A DNA stretch of 64,000 nucleotides, taken from contig NZ_JBEPKD010000013.1 in NCBI RefSeq assembly GCF_040544555.1, positions 1 to 64,000 on the forward strand. Reading direction: 5' to 3'. The notes below the pieces were generated by a model. It ran no database searches, had not been told where the DNA came from, and was given only the letters and a program-made list of their open reading frames with translations. A program made the translations under genes and the position numbers. This DNA comes from Halalkalibacter oceani. GTDB taxonomy: Bacteria > Bacillota > Bacilli > Bacillales > Bacillaceae_D. Shown in pieces: positions 33,337 through 41,850 of this stretch; position 1 is the first letter of the stretch; each line of letters starts with the position of its first letter.

Positions 33337-34323
33337 TCATCTTTTCCGGCCTAGGCCGATTGCTTTTTCTGCTTTTTTAATCATCCGGTTCGCTTTTTCG
33401 TTGGCTTTTTCTGCCCCGTGGTCTAAGATCGTATCGAGCTCTTCCGATTGAATCAATTCGTAATAACGCTGCTGGATCGGCCGCAGCGCTTCGACAACGA
33501 CTTCAGCCAAATCCGTTTTAAAGTCTCCATATCCTTTATCGCGATAACGCTCGACAATCTCCTCAACGGTAAGTCCTGAGCAAAGGGAATAAATTGAAAT
33601 CAGATTCGTGACGGCCGGTTTGTTTTCTTTGTCAACGTAGATGCCGCCTTCCGTATCGGTGACGGCGCTTTTGATTTTCTTCGTGATCGTCGCTTCGTCA
33701 TCGAGCATGGAGATAAAGCTCTTCGGATTCGGGCTTGATTTGCTCATTTTCTTTTCCGGTTCTGTCAGCGACATAATCCGGGCGCCGACTTTTGGAATTT
33801 TCACTTCAGGAACCGTAAAGATATCATTATATTTCTTATTGAAACGCTCGGCCAGGTCGCGCGTCAGCTCCAGATGCTGCTTTTGATCCTCGCCAACTGG
33901 GACAATATCCGTGTCATAAAGCAGAATATCGGCGGCCATCAATGGCGGATAGGTCAGGAGCGCGGCAGAAACGGCTTCCTTGCCGGCTGATTTATCTTTA
34001 AATTGCGTCATTCGTTCCAGCTCACCTATGTAGGAGACACATTGCATAATCCAGCCGAGCTGGGCATGGGCAGGTACTTCCGACTGAATAAAGAGCGTTG
34101 ATTTGTCGGGGTCAATTCCTGCTGCCAGGTAAAGCGCGGCTAAACTGCGAATGTTTTCGCGCAGCTTCAAGCGATCCTGCGGTACTGTAATCGCGTGCTG
34201 GTCGACAATACAAAAGTAACAGTGATAGTCATCCTGCATCTCGACAAAATGCTTCATTGCGCCAAGATAATTCCCAAGCGTTAATGTACCACTCGGTTGA
34301 ATTCCAGAGAAAACGGTTTTCAT
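33337..34323 (-). CDS. trpS: Tryptophanyl-tRNA synthetase
   Basis: Charges tRNA-Trp with tryptophan. 328 residues, as B. subtilis TrpS. Class I signatures: PSGTLTLGNYLGA (HIGH-type, residues 10-22) and KKMSKSSPN (KMSKS) near 193. Start ATG 34323. The upstream gap of about 160 bases shows no T-box. The gene is transcribed against yjbA as a single unit. Confidence 0.97.
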   Translation of the reverse strand: MKTVFSGIQPSGTLTLGNYLGAMKHFVEMQDDYHCYFCIVDQHAITVPQDRLKLRENIRSLAALYLAAGIDPDKSTLFIQSEVPAHAQLGWIMQCVSYIGELERMTQFKDKSAGKEAVSAALLTYPPLMAADILLYDTDIVPVGEDQKQHLELTRDLAERFNKKYNDIFTVPEVKIPKVGARIMSLTEPEKKMSKSSPNPKSFISMLDDEATITKKIKSAVTDTEGGIYVDKENKPAVTNLISIYSLCSGLTVEEIVERYRDKGYGDFKTDLAEVVVEALRPIQQRYYELIQSEELDTILDHGAEKANEKANRMIKKAEKAIGLGRKR

Positions 34324-34486
34324 TCTTGTTCATCCTTTCACCATTGCATGATTTCTACTTTATCATATAATGTCTGTCCTTTCACCAATCCTTTACGGAA
34401 ACATAACAAAAGGACGGTTGAATAATTACGCATTTCTTTTCCATACTTTATAAGTAAGGCGCATATTACAGAAAGAGGTGCTATCG

Positions 34487-35644
34487 ATGTCAGGAGCTCC
34501 AGTTGTGTTTACCGCTTCGATTGGGAAAGGGCATGATCAGGCGGCGCTTGCATTGCGGAAGGAACTTGAAGCACGGGGCTTTCCGCGTGTAAGGGTGATT
34601 GATACGCTGCATTGGCTTCATCCATTACTCCACCACAGTGTCCGTATGTCTTATACGTGGCTGCTGCGCTATCGTCCAGAAGTATGGGGGAAGCTTTTTT
34701 CGGAAAATTTTCAGTCGCCAAAATGGCTTGTTTCCTATGAGAAAATGATCCGTCTTTTTACAAAACAGGTCGAGCGTTTCATCGCCAGGGATAATCCTTC
34801 CTTTATTATATCAACACATCCGCTGGCAACGCTGCTGCTGGCATTGGCGAAGGAAAAGCAGAATTGCAGCATTCCCTTATACAGTGTGGTGACTGATTTT
34901 CAACTGCACCGCGCCTATCTACATAAACAGGTGAACCGTTATTTCACGATCGATGAACAGGCTCCGCGATTTGCGATTCAGAACGGTCTGTCGCCCGCGT
35001 TGTTTCAAGTTAGTGGAATTCCATTTCCGACAGAGCCGCCGACTGCGATGGAGGCAGCTCTGTTTCGGGAAAAGCAGAATGTTCCTCCTGATCGCGCGAC
35101 GGTTCTCGTGGCGGGAGGGGGCTTCGGCATTTCTAGCTACGAAACCATTCTGGAAGAACTGGAATGTATCGATAAGCAGCTGACCATATTGTGTATGACT
35201 GGCCGCAACGAGCAGGCGGCGCGGAAAATCAACCCCGCTGCCTCTAAACATGAGGTACGCATTATTCCGTATACGGCTCATTTTGTTTCGTATATGGCAA
35301 TCAGTGACGTTATGATCACGAAAGCAGGCGGGCTGACACTCAGCGAGGCGCTTGCTTGTGAAACTCCACTTGTTCTTTACGAGCCGATTCCGGGGCATGA
35401 AGAGCAGAATGCGAATATTGTGGTTGAGTGGGGGTTGGCGCTTAGAGCGTTTACGCGCCGCCAGATCTCTGAACAGACTGCCCTTATTTTAACCAATCAG
35501 CGGGTGAAAGAGAGAATGATCCAATCGGCACAGAAACGGAAAAAGCCGTACGCTGCTAAGGAAATTGTTAATGCGATTACGCTTGGTCAGCATCACGCTG
35601 CTGACGTCGTTCACGCAGGCGCATTATCCAAAGGATCAGGTTGA
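34487..35644 (+). CDS. UgtP/MGDG-synthase-like glycosyltransferase
   Basis: A GT28-type glycosyltransferase, 385 residues. N-terminal MGDG-synthase-like domain starting VFTASIGKGHDQAALAL (glycine-rich acceptor loop, residues 6-20) and C-terminal nucleotide-sugar domain with VAGGGFGISSYE (near 205) and ITKAGGLTLSEALACETPLV (near 280). Such enzymes add glucose or galactose to diacylglycerol on the inner membrane face; B. subtilis UgtP and YkoN belong here. The start is ATG 34487, six bases after AAAGAGGTG; GTG 34478 is within that site. Its 3' end overlaps the opposite-strand gene at 35577. Confidence 0.9.
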   Translation: MSGAPVVFTASIGKGHDQAALALRKELEARGFPRVRVIDTLHWLHPLLHHSVRMSYTWLLRYRPEVWGKLFSENFQSPKWLVSYEKMIRLFTKQVERFIARDNPSFIISTHPLATLLLALAKEKQNCSIPLYSVVTDFQLHRAYLHKQVNRYFTIDEQAPRFAIQNGLSPALFQVSGIPFPTEPPTAMEAALFREKQNVPPDRATVLVAGGGFGISSYETILEELECIDKQLTILCMTGRNEQAARKINPAASKHEVRIIPYTAHFVSYMAISDVMITKAGGLTLSEALACETPLVLYEPIPGHEEQNANIVVEWGLALRAFTRRQISEQTALILTNQRVKERMIQSAQKRKKPYAAKEIVNAITLGQHHAADVVHAGALSKGSG

Positions 35645-35759
35645 GGCCGACTAATGGAAAGAAGATCAAATCATTGCGGTTATCCTGCTGATAGGAAATG
35701 ACGACGAAAATAACGAGGGCGATAACGGCAACGGCTTGAGCCAGCTGTAGTTTGGTCAT
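35577..35759 (-). CDS. Small two-helix membrane protein, overlapping convergent gene
   Basis: A 60-residue protein with two membrane helices (residues about 5-22 and 30-45) and a charged RLRERRQQRDADQ end. Start at 35759 preceded by AAAGGAGGAG at perfect spacing. Its last 68 bases overlap the 3' end of the glycosyltransferase gene on the other strand. No family recognised. Confidence 0.7.
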   Translation of the reverse strand: MTKLQLAQAVAVIALVIFVVISYQQDNRNDLIFFPLVGLNLILWIMRLRERRQQRDADQA

Positions 35760-35844
35760 TGATTTTTCTCCTCCTTTTGCATGATTATGACATGATGGAC
35801 ATAGGTTACATTATAGCAATTTTTACTGGGAAGAGGCGAATGGG

Positions 35845-36408
35845 ATGAACAATAAAAAACGGCAAACCTTTTATCGGAGCATTCTAATTCTCATACTGTG
35901 CGGAGTCGGCTTTATGTATAGTCAATCAACAACGGTCTTTCAGCAGGTGGAGGAAGCAGTGGCCGCCCAGGTGACAACAGGGGCGCAAATTGGACAAGAA
36001 GCGCTTTCCTTTGAATTGCCGACTTTAACAGGGAAGCAGGTCGCGCTCGACGATTATCGCGGCCAGCCGGTCGTGCTCAACTTCTTTGCGACATGGTGTC
36101 ATCCATGCCAGGAAGAAATGCCGATTATCGTCGAGATGGAAAAAAGGCTGAAGGAAAAGAATGTCGCTTTTTTGGCGGTCAACATGACAAGTCAGGAAAC
36201 GGACAAGTCACAAATCAAACCATTTCTCCAGCATTTCCGCGCCTATTTTGATCCGCTGCTTGACGAAGAAGGAGACGTGCTGAAAGCTTATCAAATCATC
36301 GGCATCCCGACGACGATTGTCATTGATGAGCATGGCATCATCACCCAACGGATTAACGGCGGGATGACCTATGAGATGATGGAAGATCTGATTTTGCTGC
36401 GCGAGTAA
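35845..36408 (+). CDS. TlpA/ResA-like membrane-anchored thioredoxin
   Basis: A 187-residue thiol-disulfide protein. N-terminal membrane anchor (residues 8-27), then a thioredoxin fold of the ResA/TlpA class with active site FFATWCHPCQEEMP (CxxC = CHPC, near residue 92) and the cis-Pro region GIPTTIVID near 155. It acts outside the membrane, typically in reducing apocytochrome c or other thiols. The start ATG 35845 follows GGGAAGAGG. No cytochrome maturation genes are nearby. A modular repeat hairpin at 36414 is its terminator. Confidence 0.9.
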   Translation: MNNKKRQTFYRSILILILCGVGFMYSQSTTVFQQVEEAVAAQVTTGAQIGQEALSFELPTLTGKQVALDDYRGQPVVLNFFATWCHPCQEEMPIIVEMEKRLKEKNVAFLAVNMTSQETDKSQIKPFLQHFRAYFDPLLDEEGDVLKAYQIIGIPTTIVIDEHGIITQRINGGMTYEMMEDLILLRE

Positions 36409-36413
36409 AGAGA

Positions 36414-36490
36414 GGGCTGGGAAAAAAGGTTGTTTTACCCTTTTCCCAGCCCTAAACAATGAGTGGAACCGTCATGAGTTTTGCTTAAAG
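36414..36490 (-). repeat. Modular repeat, deleted copy with hairpin
   Basis: Reading leftwards: GAGCTTTAAGCAAAACT, then TGACGGTTCCACTCATTGTT, then the hairpin GGGCTGGGAAAA (36441-36452) with its complement (36414-36425). Compared with 32999-33120 it lacks the internal part of the left module. It lies between convergent genes and terminates the thioredoxin gene. Confidence 0.75.
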
Positions 36491-36498
36491 CTCTCGTC

Positions 36499-37494
36499 CT
36501 ATTGAATAAAAATCAGATAGGAGGAGACGAAGTAGAGAACAATTAAGATTAAGGAAGGGAGAGCGTAGCGGAAGGCTGACTCTCTTGGCTTACGAACGAG
36601 TGAATATAGAACGACAATGGAAAGGATTCCGACTGCCGCTGCGGTAATCTGATGGACATCGGAAGCGGCGCTAATAATCGTCCCTTTCCGGTAAAACACA
36701 TCTGAAGCACCAAGGATCAAGATATTAAACAAATTGCTTCCTAAAATCGAACCAATCGCCAGGTTATGGTTGCGCAATTGCAGCGCGACAAGAACGGACA
36801 CGGCTTCGGGAAGGGAAGTCGTTGCGGCAATTAGGAAGCTGCCGACAAAGCTTGCTCCAAGCCCGGTAATGACAGCAATCTGATCCCCGCTGATAGTAAG
36901 AAGGGTGCCGGCACCCATGATGACAAGTGCGGCGATAATAAAGCCGATGATCGCCCGCTTTAAAGGAATGGCCGACAGATTGTAGGGCGATTCCTTTTCC
37001 TCCTCGATTTGCTGGGGCGCGGCCTGCTGCTTTTTCGATAAATAAGAGATCAGCCAGAGCCCTGCTCCGTAAATCATCATTAGCACCCATGTATCAAGCC
37101 CGATGCCGAGAAAGTCATAGGGCAGGCGAAGCGTCAATGCCAAAAGGGCCGCAATCGCCAACAAAAGGCCTAAACTTGCCGTATAAAAATGAGACCGGTC
37201 CGCGGAAGCGAAGATTTGCTGTTTGCGGTAATATAAATCAAAGCTGGCTAAAATTAATAAATTAAACATATTGCTTCCAAAAACATTTCCGACAGCAATA
37301 TCGGGACTGTCGAGAATAATCGCCGATACGCTCGTTGTTACTTCAGGAAGAGAGGTGGCGCCAGCGAGAAGAATCGTGCCGACAAGCATCCCGCCGAGGG
37401 ACGTCTTTTCCCCGATTGTATCGGCGTAAGTAGAAAGTTTCACAGCAGCGATCACCGTCACAACCGCCGCTAAAATAAACCAGACAAAAACCAT
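36499..37494 (-). CDS. CaCA-family cation exchanger, probable Mn2+/Ca2+ exporter
   Basis: A 331-residue membrane protein with the internal duplication of Ca2+/cation antiporters: GATSLPEVTTS...GNVFGSNMFNLLIL (about residues 40-85) and ATTSLPEAVSV...GSILGSNLFNILIL (about 215-265), each the alpha-repeat that forms the ion path. About ten membrane helices. I chose ATG 37494 (MVFVWF) after AAAGGAGG; an in-frame start at 37527 lies inside the leader. It is preceded by a Mn2+-responsive yybP-ykoY riboswitch, so its cargo is likely Mn2+ rather than, or besides, Ca2+ (inference). Confidence 0.9.
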   Translation of the reverse strand: MVFVWFILAAVVTVIAAVKLSTYADTIGEKTSLGGMLVGTILLAGATSLPEVTTSVSAIILDSPDIAVGNVFGSNMFNLLILASFDLYYRKQQIFASADRSHFYTASLGLLLAIAALLALTLRLPYDFLGIGLDTWVLMMIYGAGLWLISYLSKKQQAAPQQIEEEKESPYNLSAIPLKRAIIGFIIAALVIMGAGTLLTISGDQIAVITGLGASFVGSFLIAATTSLPEAVSVLVALQLRNHNLAIGSILGSNLFNILILGASDVFYRKGTIISAASDVHQITAAAVGILSIVVLYSLVRKPRESAFRYALPSLILIVLYFVSSYLIFIQ

Positions 37495-37524
37495 TGAAGC
37501 TGCCTCCTTTTTCTTTAAACACCA

Positions 37525-37705
37525 CAAAAAAAGACCCTTTTATGAGAGTCTGCCCGTAAATCGCTGCTCTCATAAAAAGGTCTTGCGTACTTTATGAACA
37601 TGAAAAGATCATGCCAGAAAGCTCAATGAACCGAGTGGAATTCCACTGTCATGACGACTCATTGACCAGTTGGTCGCTACTCCCCTTTTCGGGTATCCAG
37701 TTGTG
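37525..37705 (-). ncRNA. yybP-ykoY manganese riboswitch with terminator
   Basis: Read leftwards, two conserved blocks of the family are present: AAAAGGGGAGTAGCGAC (37671-37690) and GCAAGACCTTTTT (37574-37586). The second block also forms the 5' arm of a terminator: AAGACCTTTTTATGAGAG with CTCTCATAAAAGGGTCTT then TTTTTTT (37525-37583). So aptamer formation and termination exclude each other, the usual ON-switch design for Mn2+. It controls the CaCA exchanger gene starting at 37494. Confidence 0.92.
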
Positions 37706-37713
37706 TTGGACTA

Positions 37714-37743
37714 AATGTAGCATGAAGCTCTGGTATTCGTCAA
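37714..37743 (-). promoter_or_regulatory. Promoter of riboswitch-exchanger unit
   Basis: Read leftwards: TTGACG (37738-37743), an 18-base spacer and TACATT (37714-37719), placed just before the riboswitch start. Confidence 0.65.
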
Positions 37744-37849
37744 TAGAAAACCGCAATTGTCATTTGGCAGGAAGCAGATAAGCGTGGGGAATCCTTTCAG
37801 GTTCAGCTGCATTCGGGGGAGAGCGGCGGCTTTTTCCGTTCCACGCCGC

Positions 37850-38359
37850 TTATATGTCACCTTCTACTTTTTTATCTAGTTCGCCGAGAAGGTGGCGGGC
37901 CCGTTCGTCTGAAATCGTGCGGTAATGATGCTCTCCTCCCGGCTCCTCGTCCGCTTCGTCGGCAAGTGCGACTACATATTGAAGCGGCTTCAGCTCAAGC
38001 TCTCCCTCAGGCAAGTAGGAATCGGTATGAAGCAGAATTGCCAGGGCAATTTCTTTTGCAATGCGCGGATGTTCTCCGAGGCGGATCAGCAGTTTATGCG
38101 CCCGTTCCGCCCCTTTGATCGCATGAATATCATATTCCTTATATAATTGATAATCCCATTGGCCGTCCCGATACCATGTGTAGTGGCCGATATCATGAAG
38201 AAAGGCCGCTTTTGTTGCCATATCGGGATCAACATGGTGCACTTTCGCCAAGCGAAAAGCATGGTAAGCACAAGCAACAGCATGAGCCATGCCGGAACGT
38301 TTTACAAATTTTTGCGTAATCGGATGGTCAAATAATTGGACAAGAGTAACATATCTCAC
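37850..38359 (-). CDS. HD-domain phosphohydrolase
   Basis: A 169-residue cytoplasmic protein with the HD metal-binding pattern: His near residue 26 (GMAHAV), AFLHDIGHY (HD pair near 53), His in LLHTDS near 110, and Asp in ALADEADEE near 130. Such enzymes hydrolyse nucleotides or phosphate esters. The exact substrate is unknown. The start ATG 38359 follows AAGGAGG. Stands alone between two unrelated genes. Confidence 0.88.
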   Translation of the reverse strand: MRYVTLVQLFDHPITQKFVKRSGMAHAVACAYHAFRLAKVHHVDPDMATKAAFLHDIGHYTWYRDGQWDYQLYKEYDIHAIKGAERAHKLLIRLGEHPRIAKEIALAILLHTDSYLPEGELELKPLQYVVALADEADEEPGGEHHYRTISDERARHLLGELDKKVEGDI

Positions 38360-38548
38360 CGTGCCTTCCTCCTTCTATATAAGGTCAGTAAAGTTGAAAA
38401 ATTCCCGGCTGATTCGAGACAGGCGCCGGGGCTTCACGCATTTTAAGTAAAGCTGTTGCGCGGTTTTACTTATTATATTAACGCATGTCAGTCAATGCAA
38501 CCATCATGCAGAAAATCATGTAAAAACCGCGATTGATCTCCATTTATT

Positions 38549-38557
38549 TGGTATACT
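38549..38557 (+). promoter_or_regulatory. Extended -10 promoter
   Basis: TGGTATACT (extended -10) lies 30 bases before the hemolysin III gene. A dyad AAGTAAA/TTTACTT lies about 100 bases further up (about 38445-38470). Confidence 0.55.
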
Positions 38558-38586
38558 ATAAAAAGGAAGAGGAAAAGAGGGAAAAG

Positions 38587-39231
38587 ATGGCGACTACTCA
38601 TACGTTTTCAAAAGAAGAAGAACTGGCAAATGCCATTACCCACGGAATTGGTGTCCTGTTAAGCTTAGCAGCTCTTGTGCTGCTGATTGTGTTTTCGTCT
38701 GTTCACGGCACGGCGCTTCATATTATCAGCTTTACGATTTACGGAGTTACGATGCTGATGCTATATTTTTCTTCAACGATGCTGCACAGCTTGCCTGCCG
38801 GCAGATTGAAGAACATGTTTGAAATTTTTGATCATGCTTCGATTTATTTGTTTATTGCTGGGAGCTACACACCTCTGCTTTTTATCGTCGTTCAAGGTAC
38901 GCTTGGCTGGACGTTGTTCGGGATTGTATGGGGGCTGGCGACGGCGGGGATTGTGTTTAAAATCTTCTTTGTCAAGCGCTTCCTGTTTCTGTCGACGTTG
39001 TTTTATATCGGAATGGGCTGGCTCGCGATATTTGCGATTAATCCTCTGATTGAGAACATGCCTTTTGCGGGAGTTGTTTTGCTTGTAGCTGGAGGACTTT
39101 GTTATACATTTGGCACGATCTTTTATGTGTGGCGCGGATTCAGGTTTCACCATGCTGTATGGCATACATTTGTATTGGCCGGCAGTGTTTTGCATTTCTT
39201 TATGATCTTGCTCTATGTACTGCCGATTTGA
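38587..39231 (+). CDS. Hemolysin III family (PAQR-like) membrane protein
   Basis: A 214-residue protein with seven membrane helices, typical of the Hly-III/YqfA branch of the PAQR family. Signatures: NAITHGIG near residue 15, YFSSTMLHSLP near 68, FDHASIYLFIAGSYTP near 85, and FHHAVWHTFVLAGSVLHFF near the end, with conserved His and Asp residues for metal binding. B. subtilis YplQ is the same type. The start is ATG 38587 after AAGAGGG. Biological role in bacteria is unclear. A hairpin terminator follows at 39240. Confidence 0.92.
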   Translation: MATTHTFSKEEELANAITHGIGVLLSLAALVLLIVFSSVHGTALHIISFTIYGVTMLMLYFSSTMLHSLPAGRLKNMFEIFDHASIYLFIAGSYTPLLFIVVQGTLGWTLFGIVWGLATAGIVFKIFFVKRFLFLSTLFYIGMGWLAIFAINPLIENMPFAGVVLLVAGGLCYTFGTIFYVWRGFRFHHAVWHTFVLAGSVLHFFMILLYVLPI

Positions 39232-39239
39232 TCTGAGAA

Positions 39240-39276
39240 GACAGCGAGCTGGTGAGAGACCGCACGCTGTCTTTTT
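39240..39276 (+). terminator. Terminator after hemolysin III gene
   Basis: GACAGCG (39240) pairs with CGCTGTC (39265), followed by TTTTTG. Confidence 0.75.
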
Positions 39277-39356
39277 GTTTTTAAAACGGCTTTTTTCGGG
39301 TAGAAGGATGACAAGCTTTGTCGACTGACGGTATAATTTGAAGGGAGGAACGGAAG

Positions 39357-39587
39357 ATGTACGTTACCGTTGCAGAGTTAGCAGAATATTTAGAGTTGCC
39401 GGAGGCTTATCTTCAGCAGCAAATACAGCTTGGTCATATAAAGGCTTTTCATGATGGAAAGCAGCAGCTGATCAATCGTGATCAATTCATGTGGCATAAG
39501 GAACAGCTTGATGTAAAGCGCAAGCAGCTGGCAGCTGAAATGGAAGAGCCGCTTCCGGAAGACTGGGATGCCAAGGATGAAGATTAA
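39357..39587 (+). CDS. Small excisionase-like helix-turn-helix protein
   Basis: A 76-residue protein beginning MYVTVAELAEYLELPEAYLQ, a pattern close to the excisionase/MerR-like HTH (V-x-ELAEYL), followed by an acidic tail. The start ATG follows GGGAGG. It may share a transcript with the following glycoside-hydrolase-like gene (51 bases apart). It is not near any integrase, so a phage excisionase role is unlikely; a small DNA-binding protein of unknown function. Confidence 0.7.
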   Translation: MYVTVAELAEYLELPEAYLQQQIQLGHIKAFHDGKQQLINRDQFMWHKEQLDVKRKQLAAEMEEPLPEDWDAKDED

Positions 39588-39638
39588 TACATAGATGATC
39601 TGGAGAGCAAGCTACGTAGAAAGGATCGTGAATGGAAA

Positions 39639-40850
39639 ATGGGGAAGCCATGGATGAAGATGCTCATGCTGATATGTGTCTTTAGTTTAGTGGGCGCAGG
39701 AACGGCTTTTGCAGCAGAAACGGGGACAAGCATCGCAACCGGGAAGGAGCACCAGCATAAAGCAGTAGCCAAAACGGCACTCGAACTGCCAAATGATGTC
39801 GCTCGCTTCTTATATGATTCAGGCTATCAGTTTGCTTATCCGGAGGACGGGGTTCGGGGGATTTATGTCACCGGGAATTCGGCTGGTGGAGAGCGCTTTT
39901 CGAATTTGCTTGAGCTGATCAATACGACAGATTTGAATGCGATGGTCATTGATATTAAAGAGGATCATGGGCATTTAACATACCGGCCTGAAGAGGATTC
40001 CCCTTTTTATCCTATTTCGAAAAACTACATTCATGACCCTGAACAATTAATGAAGACGCTTGAAGAGAACGAGGTATACCCAATTGCCCGGATTGTCGTC
40101 TTTAAAGATTCGGTACTTGCTGAGCAACAGCCGGAGCTCTCCTTTCTTGATGGCGGAAAGATATGGAAAAATGGACGAGGTGAAGCATTTGTCAATCCTT
40201 TCTTAAAGGAAGTATGGGATTATAACATTGCGATCGCGGAAGAGGCGGTGAAGCTTGGATTTCAGGAAATTCAATTTGATTATGTCCGCTTTCCGGAAGG
40301 GTTCGAAAGACGGGATGACGTCCTGCAATACAGTGTGGGAGAGTATGAAGGCGGTGACGGCGATCATGTGCAGAGCAGAGTCGCGGCTGTGACCGATTTT
40401 GTTTCCTATGCGAAAGAGCGGCTGGAAAAGTATGATGTTGATGTATCGGTCGATATTTTCGGTTACTCGGCCACCATTACGGAAGCGCCCGGCATTGGAC
40501 AAAATTTTTCCAAGATCGCAAACGAAGTAGATGTCATCTCATCGATGATTTATCCAAGCCATTGGACGCCTTATTTTGGCATTGACAAGCCTGATTTATT
40601 TCCATATGAGCTGACGCGTGAATATGCGAAAGTGGAAAATGGCATCCTCGCCCAGCTTGACAATCCTCCTGTTTCACGCCCGTGGATTCAGGACTTTACA
40701 GCAAGCTGGCTTGGATCAGGTAACTATCAGCCTTATGGAAAAGAAGAGGTCGAAGATCAAATCCGTGCTTTAAATGAGCAAGGCATTAACGAGTTTTTAC
40801 TCTGGAACGCGACAAACCGCTATACAGCGGGCGTAGACTATAAACAGTAG
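39639..40850 (+). CDS. Secreted putative glycoside hydrolase (DUF4015)
   Basis: A 403-residue exported protein with signal peptide (residues 1-29, ending AFA-AETG) and a TIM-barrel-type DUF4015 domain: VRGIYVTGNSAGGERF near 75, AMVIDIKEDHGHLTY near 103, FQEIQFDYVRFPEG near 210, and DVSVDIFGYSAT near 268. Acidic residues in the last three fit catalytic positions. The start ATG 39639 has AGAAAGGA some distance upstream; ATG 39654 is an alternative. Its glycan target is unknown. Ends in a terminator at 40853. Confidence 0.85.
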   Translation: MGKPWMKMLMLICVFSLVGAGTAFAAETGTSIATGKEHQHKAVAKTALELPNDVARFLYDSGYQFAYPEDGVRGIYVTGNSAGGERFSNLLELINTTDLNAMVIDIKEDHGHLTYRPEEDSPFYPISKNYIHDPEQLMKTLEENEVYPIARIVVFKDSVLAEQQPELSFLDGGKIWKNGRGEAFVNPFLKEVWDYNIAIAEEAVKLGFQEIQFDYVRFPEGFERRDDVLQYSVGEYEGGDGDHVQSRVAAVTDFVSYAKERLEKYDVDVSVDIFGYSATITEAPGIGQNFSKIANEVDVISSMIYPSHWTPYFGIDKPDLFPYELTREYAKVENGILAQLDNPPVSRPWIQDFTASWLGSGNYQPYGKEEVEDQIRALNEQGINEFLLWNATNRYTAGVDYKQ

Positions 40851-40852
40851 AT

Positions 40853-40890
40853 GGCCTCGTCCCGAATGCAGCTCGGGACAAGGCCTTTTT
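40853..40890 (+). terminator. Terminator after glycoside hydrolase gene
   Basis: GGCCTCGTCCCGA (40853) pairs with TCGGGACAAGGCC (40873), one mismatch, followed by TTTTTC. Confidence 0.8.
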
Positions 40891-41001
40891 CTGAAACGGA
40901 GCAAAGCGGAAGAATCGGGGTTTATTCTATGGATGCTCCACCTTAGTTTTCCTTATGAAAGCAGAACCGTGCTTTTTCCAGTAAATGCTGATTTGATCGC
41001 G

Positions 41002-41030
41002 TTTAACGATTAGCAAGAATGGAATATACT
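41002..41030 (+). promoter_or_regulatory. Promoter of yjbC
   Basis: TTTAAC (41002), a 17-base spacer and TATACT (41025), 33 bases before the yjbC start codon. Confidence 0.6.
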
Positions 41031-41062
41031 ATTAATGAAGATAACTAACGGGAGCTGAGTTG

Positions 41063-41638
41063 ATGAATTGGTACGAAAAGCTAAGCAAGTACTTTCCGAT
41101 TGAAGAGATGAAATCAAAAGAACATATGGAGCTTCTTTTAAAAGAAAAAGCTGATATTTACCATAAGGATGAAGGACCACATCATGTTATGATGTATGTA
41201 GAAACAGATGATTTTATTTTTGTGGATTATTTATTTGTCTCAAAGGAGGCAAGAGGCCAAGGGCTGGGAAAGAAGCTGTTAAATCGCTTGAAAGAAAAGC
41301 AAAAGCCGATTATCCTTGAAGTAGAACCAGTTGATTATGAAGACAGTGACACGAAAAAGCGTCAACGTTTTTACAATCGCGAAGGGTTCACGCATGCACA
41401 GTCTGTTGGTTATCGTAGACGCTCTCTTGCGACAAATGAGGTCAATGAGCTTGAAATTTTGTACTGGTCACCTCAGGACGAGTCTGAGCAAAGCATCTAC
41501 GAAAAGGTCAAGCATACGTATGAGGCGATTCATACGTATAAGGATAAGCAGCTTTACGGCGAATCCTATGAGGATGTTGATCAGGTTGTCACTTATAATG
41601 CAGAAGCAGCCGAAGCAAGCGATCAACCGACCGTGTAG
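41063..41638 (+). CDS. yjbC: YjbC, GNAT-family acetyltransferase
   Basis: A 191-residue GCN5-related N-acetyltransferase. Acetyl-CoA binding motif KEARGQGLGKKLLNRL near residues 60-75, and the following YNREGF segment near 110. It matches B. subtilis YjbC (192 residues) in length and in position upstream of spxA. The start is ATG 41063; TTG 41060 precedes it directly. The acetyl acceptor is unknown. In B. subtilis yjbC and spxA can be cotranscribed, but here the RND pump genes lie between them. Confidence 0.9.
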   Translation: MNWYEKLSKYFPIEEMKSKEHMELLLKEKADIYHKDEGPHHVMMYVETDDFIFVDYLFVSKEARGQGLGKKLLNRLKEKQKPIILEVEPVDYEDSDTKKRQRFYNREGFTHAQSVGYRRRSLATNEVNELEILYWSPQDESEQSIYEKVKHTYEAIHTYKDKQLYGESYEDVDQVVTYNAEAAEASDQPTV

Positions 41639-41680
41639 GCGCTGAATCGTTCACCATAACAAAACAGGTGGGTGATTTGA

Positions 41681-41806
41681 ATGAAACGAATTACGAAAAA
41701 CCGCAAGAAAAAACGTGAGCTTGTGAAGGATTTTTTGAAAAAGAATCTGAAAAATTGGAAAGAAAAAACAAAGCAGCAGCCGATACCGAATCGCTATTCT
41801 GCATAA
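41681..41806 (+). CDS. 41-residue highly basic protein
   Basis: A 41-residue product, MKRITKNRKKKRELVKDFLK followed by KNLKNWKEKTKQQPIPNRYSA, lysine-rich and helical. AGGTGG lies nine bases upstream of the ATG and a terminator follows immediately, supporting a real gene. It may bind nucleic acid or membranes; no family recognised. Confidence 0.6.
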   Translation: MKRITKNRKKKRELVKDFLKKNLKNWKEKTKQQPIPNRYSA

Positions 41807-41807
41807 A

Positions 41808-41850
41808 AAAACGTCTGAACAAGGCTTAGTCCCTATTCAGACGTTCTTTT
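41808..41850 (+). terminator. Terminator
   Basis: AACGTCTGAA (41810) pairs with TTCAGACGTT (41836), followed by CTTTTTT. Confidence 0.85.

Noticed and set aside
34324..34486. T-box leader of trpS
   Set aside because: The gap is too short and no T-box sequence (AGGGTGGNACCGCG type) or terminator was seen.
39357..39587. Phage excisionase as a sign of a prophage
   Set aside because: No integrase, phage structural gene or attachment repeats nearby; the protein is just a small HTH.
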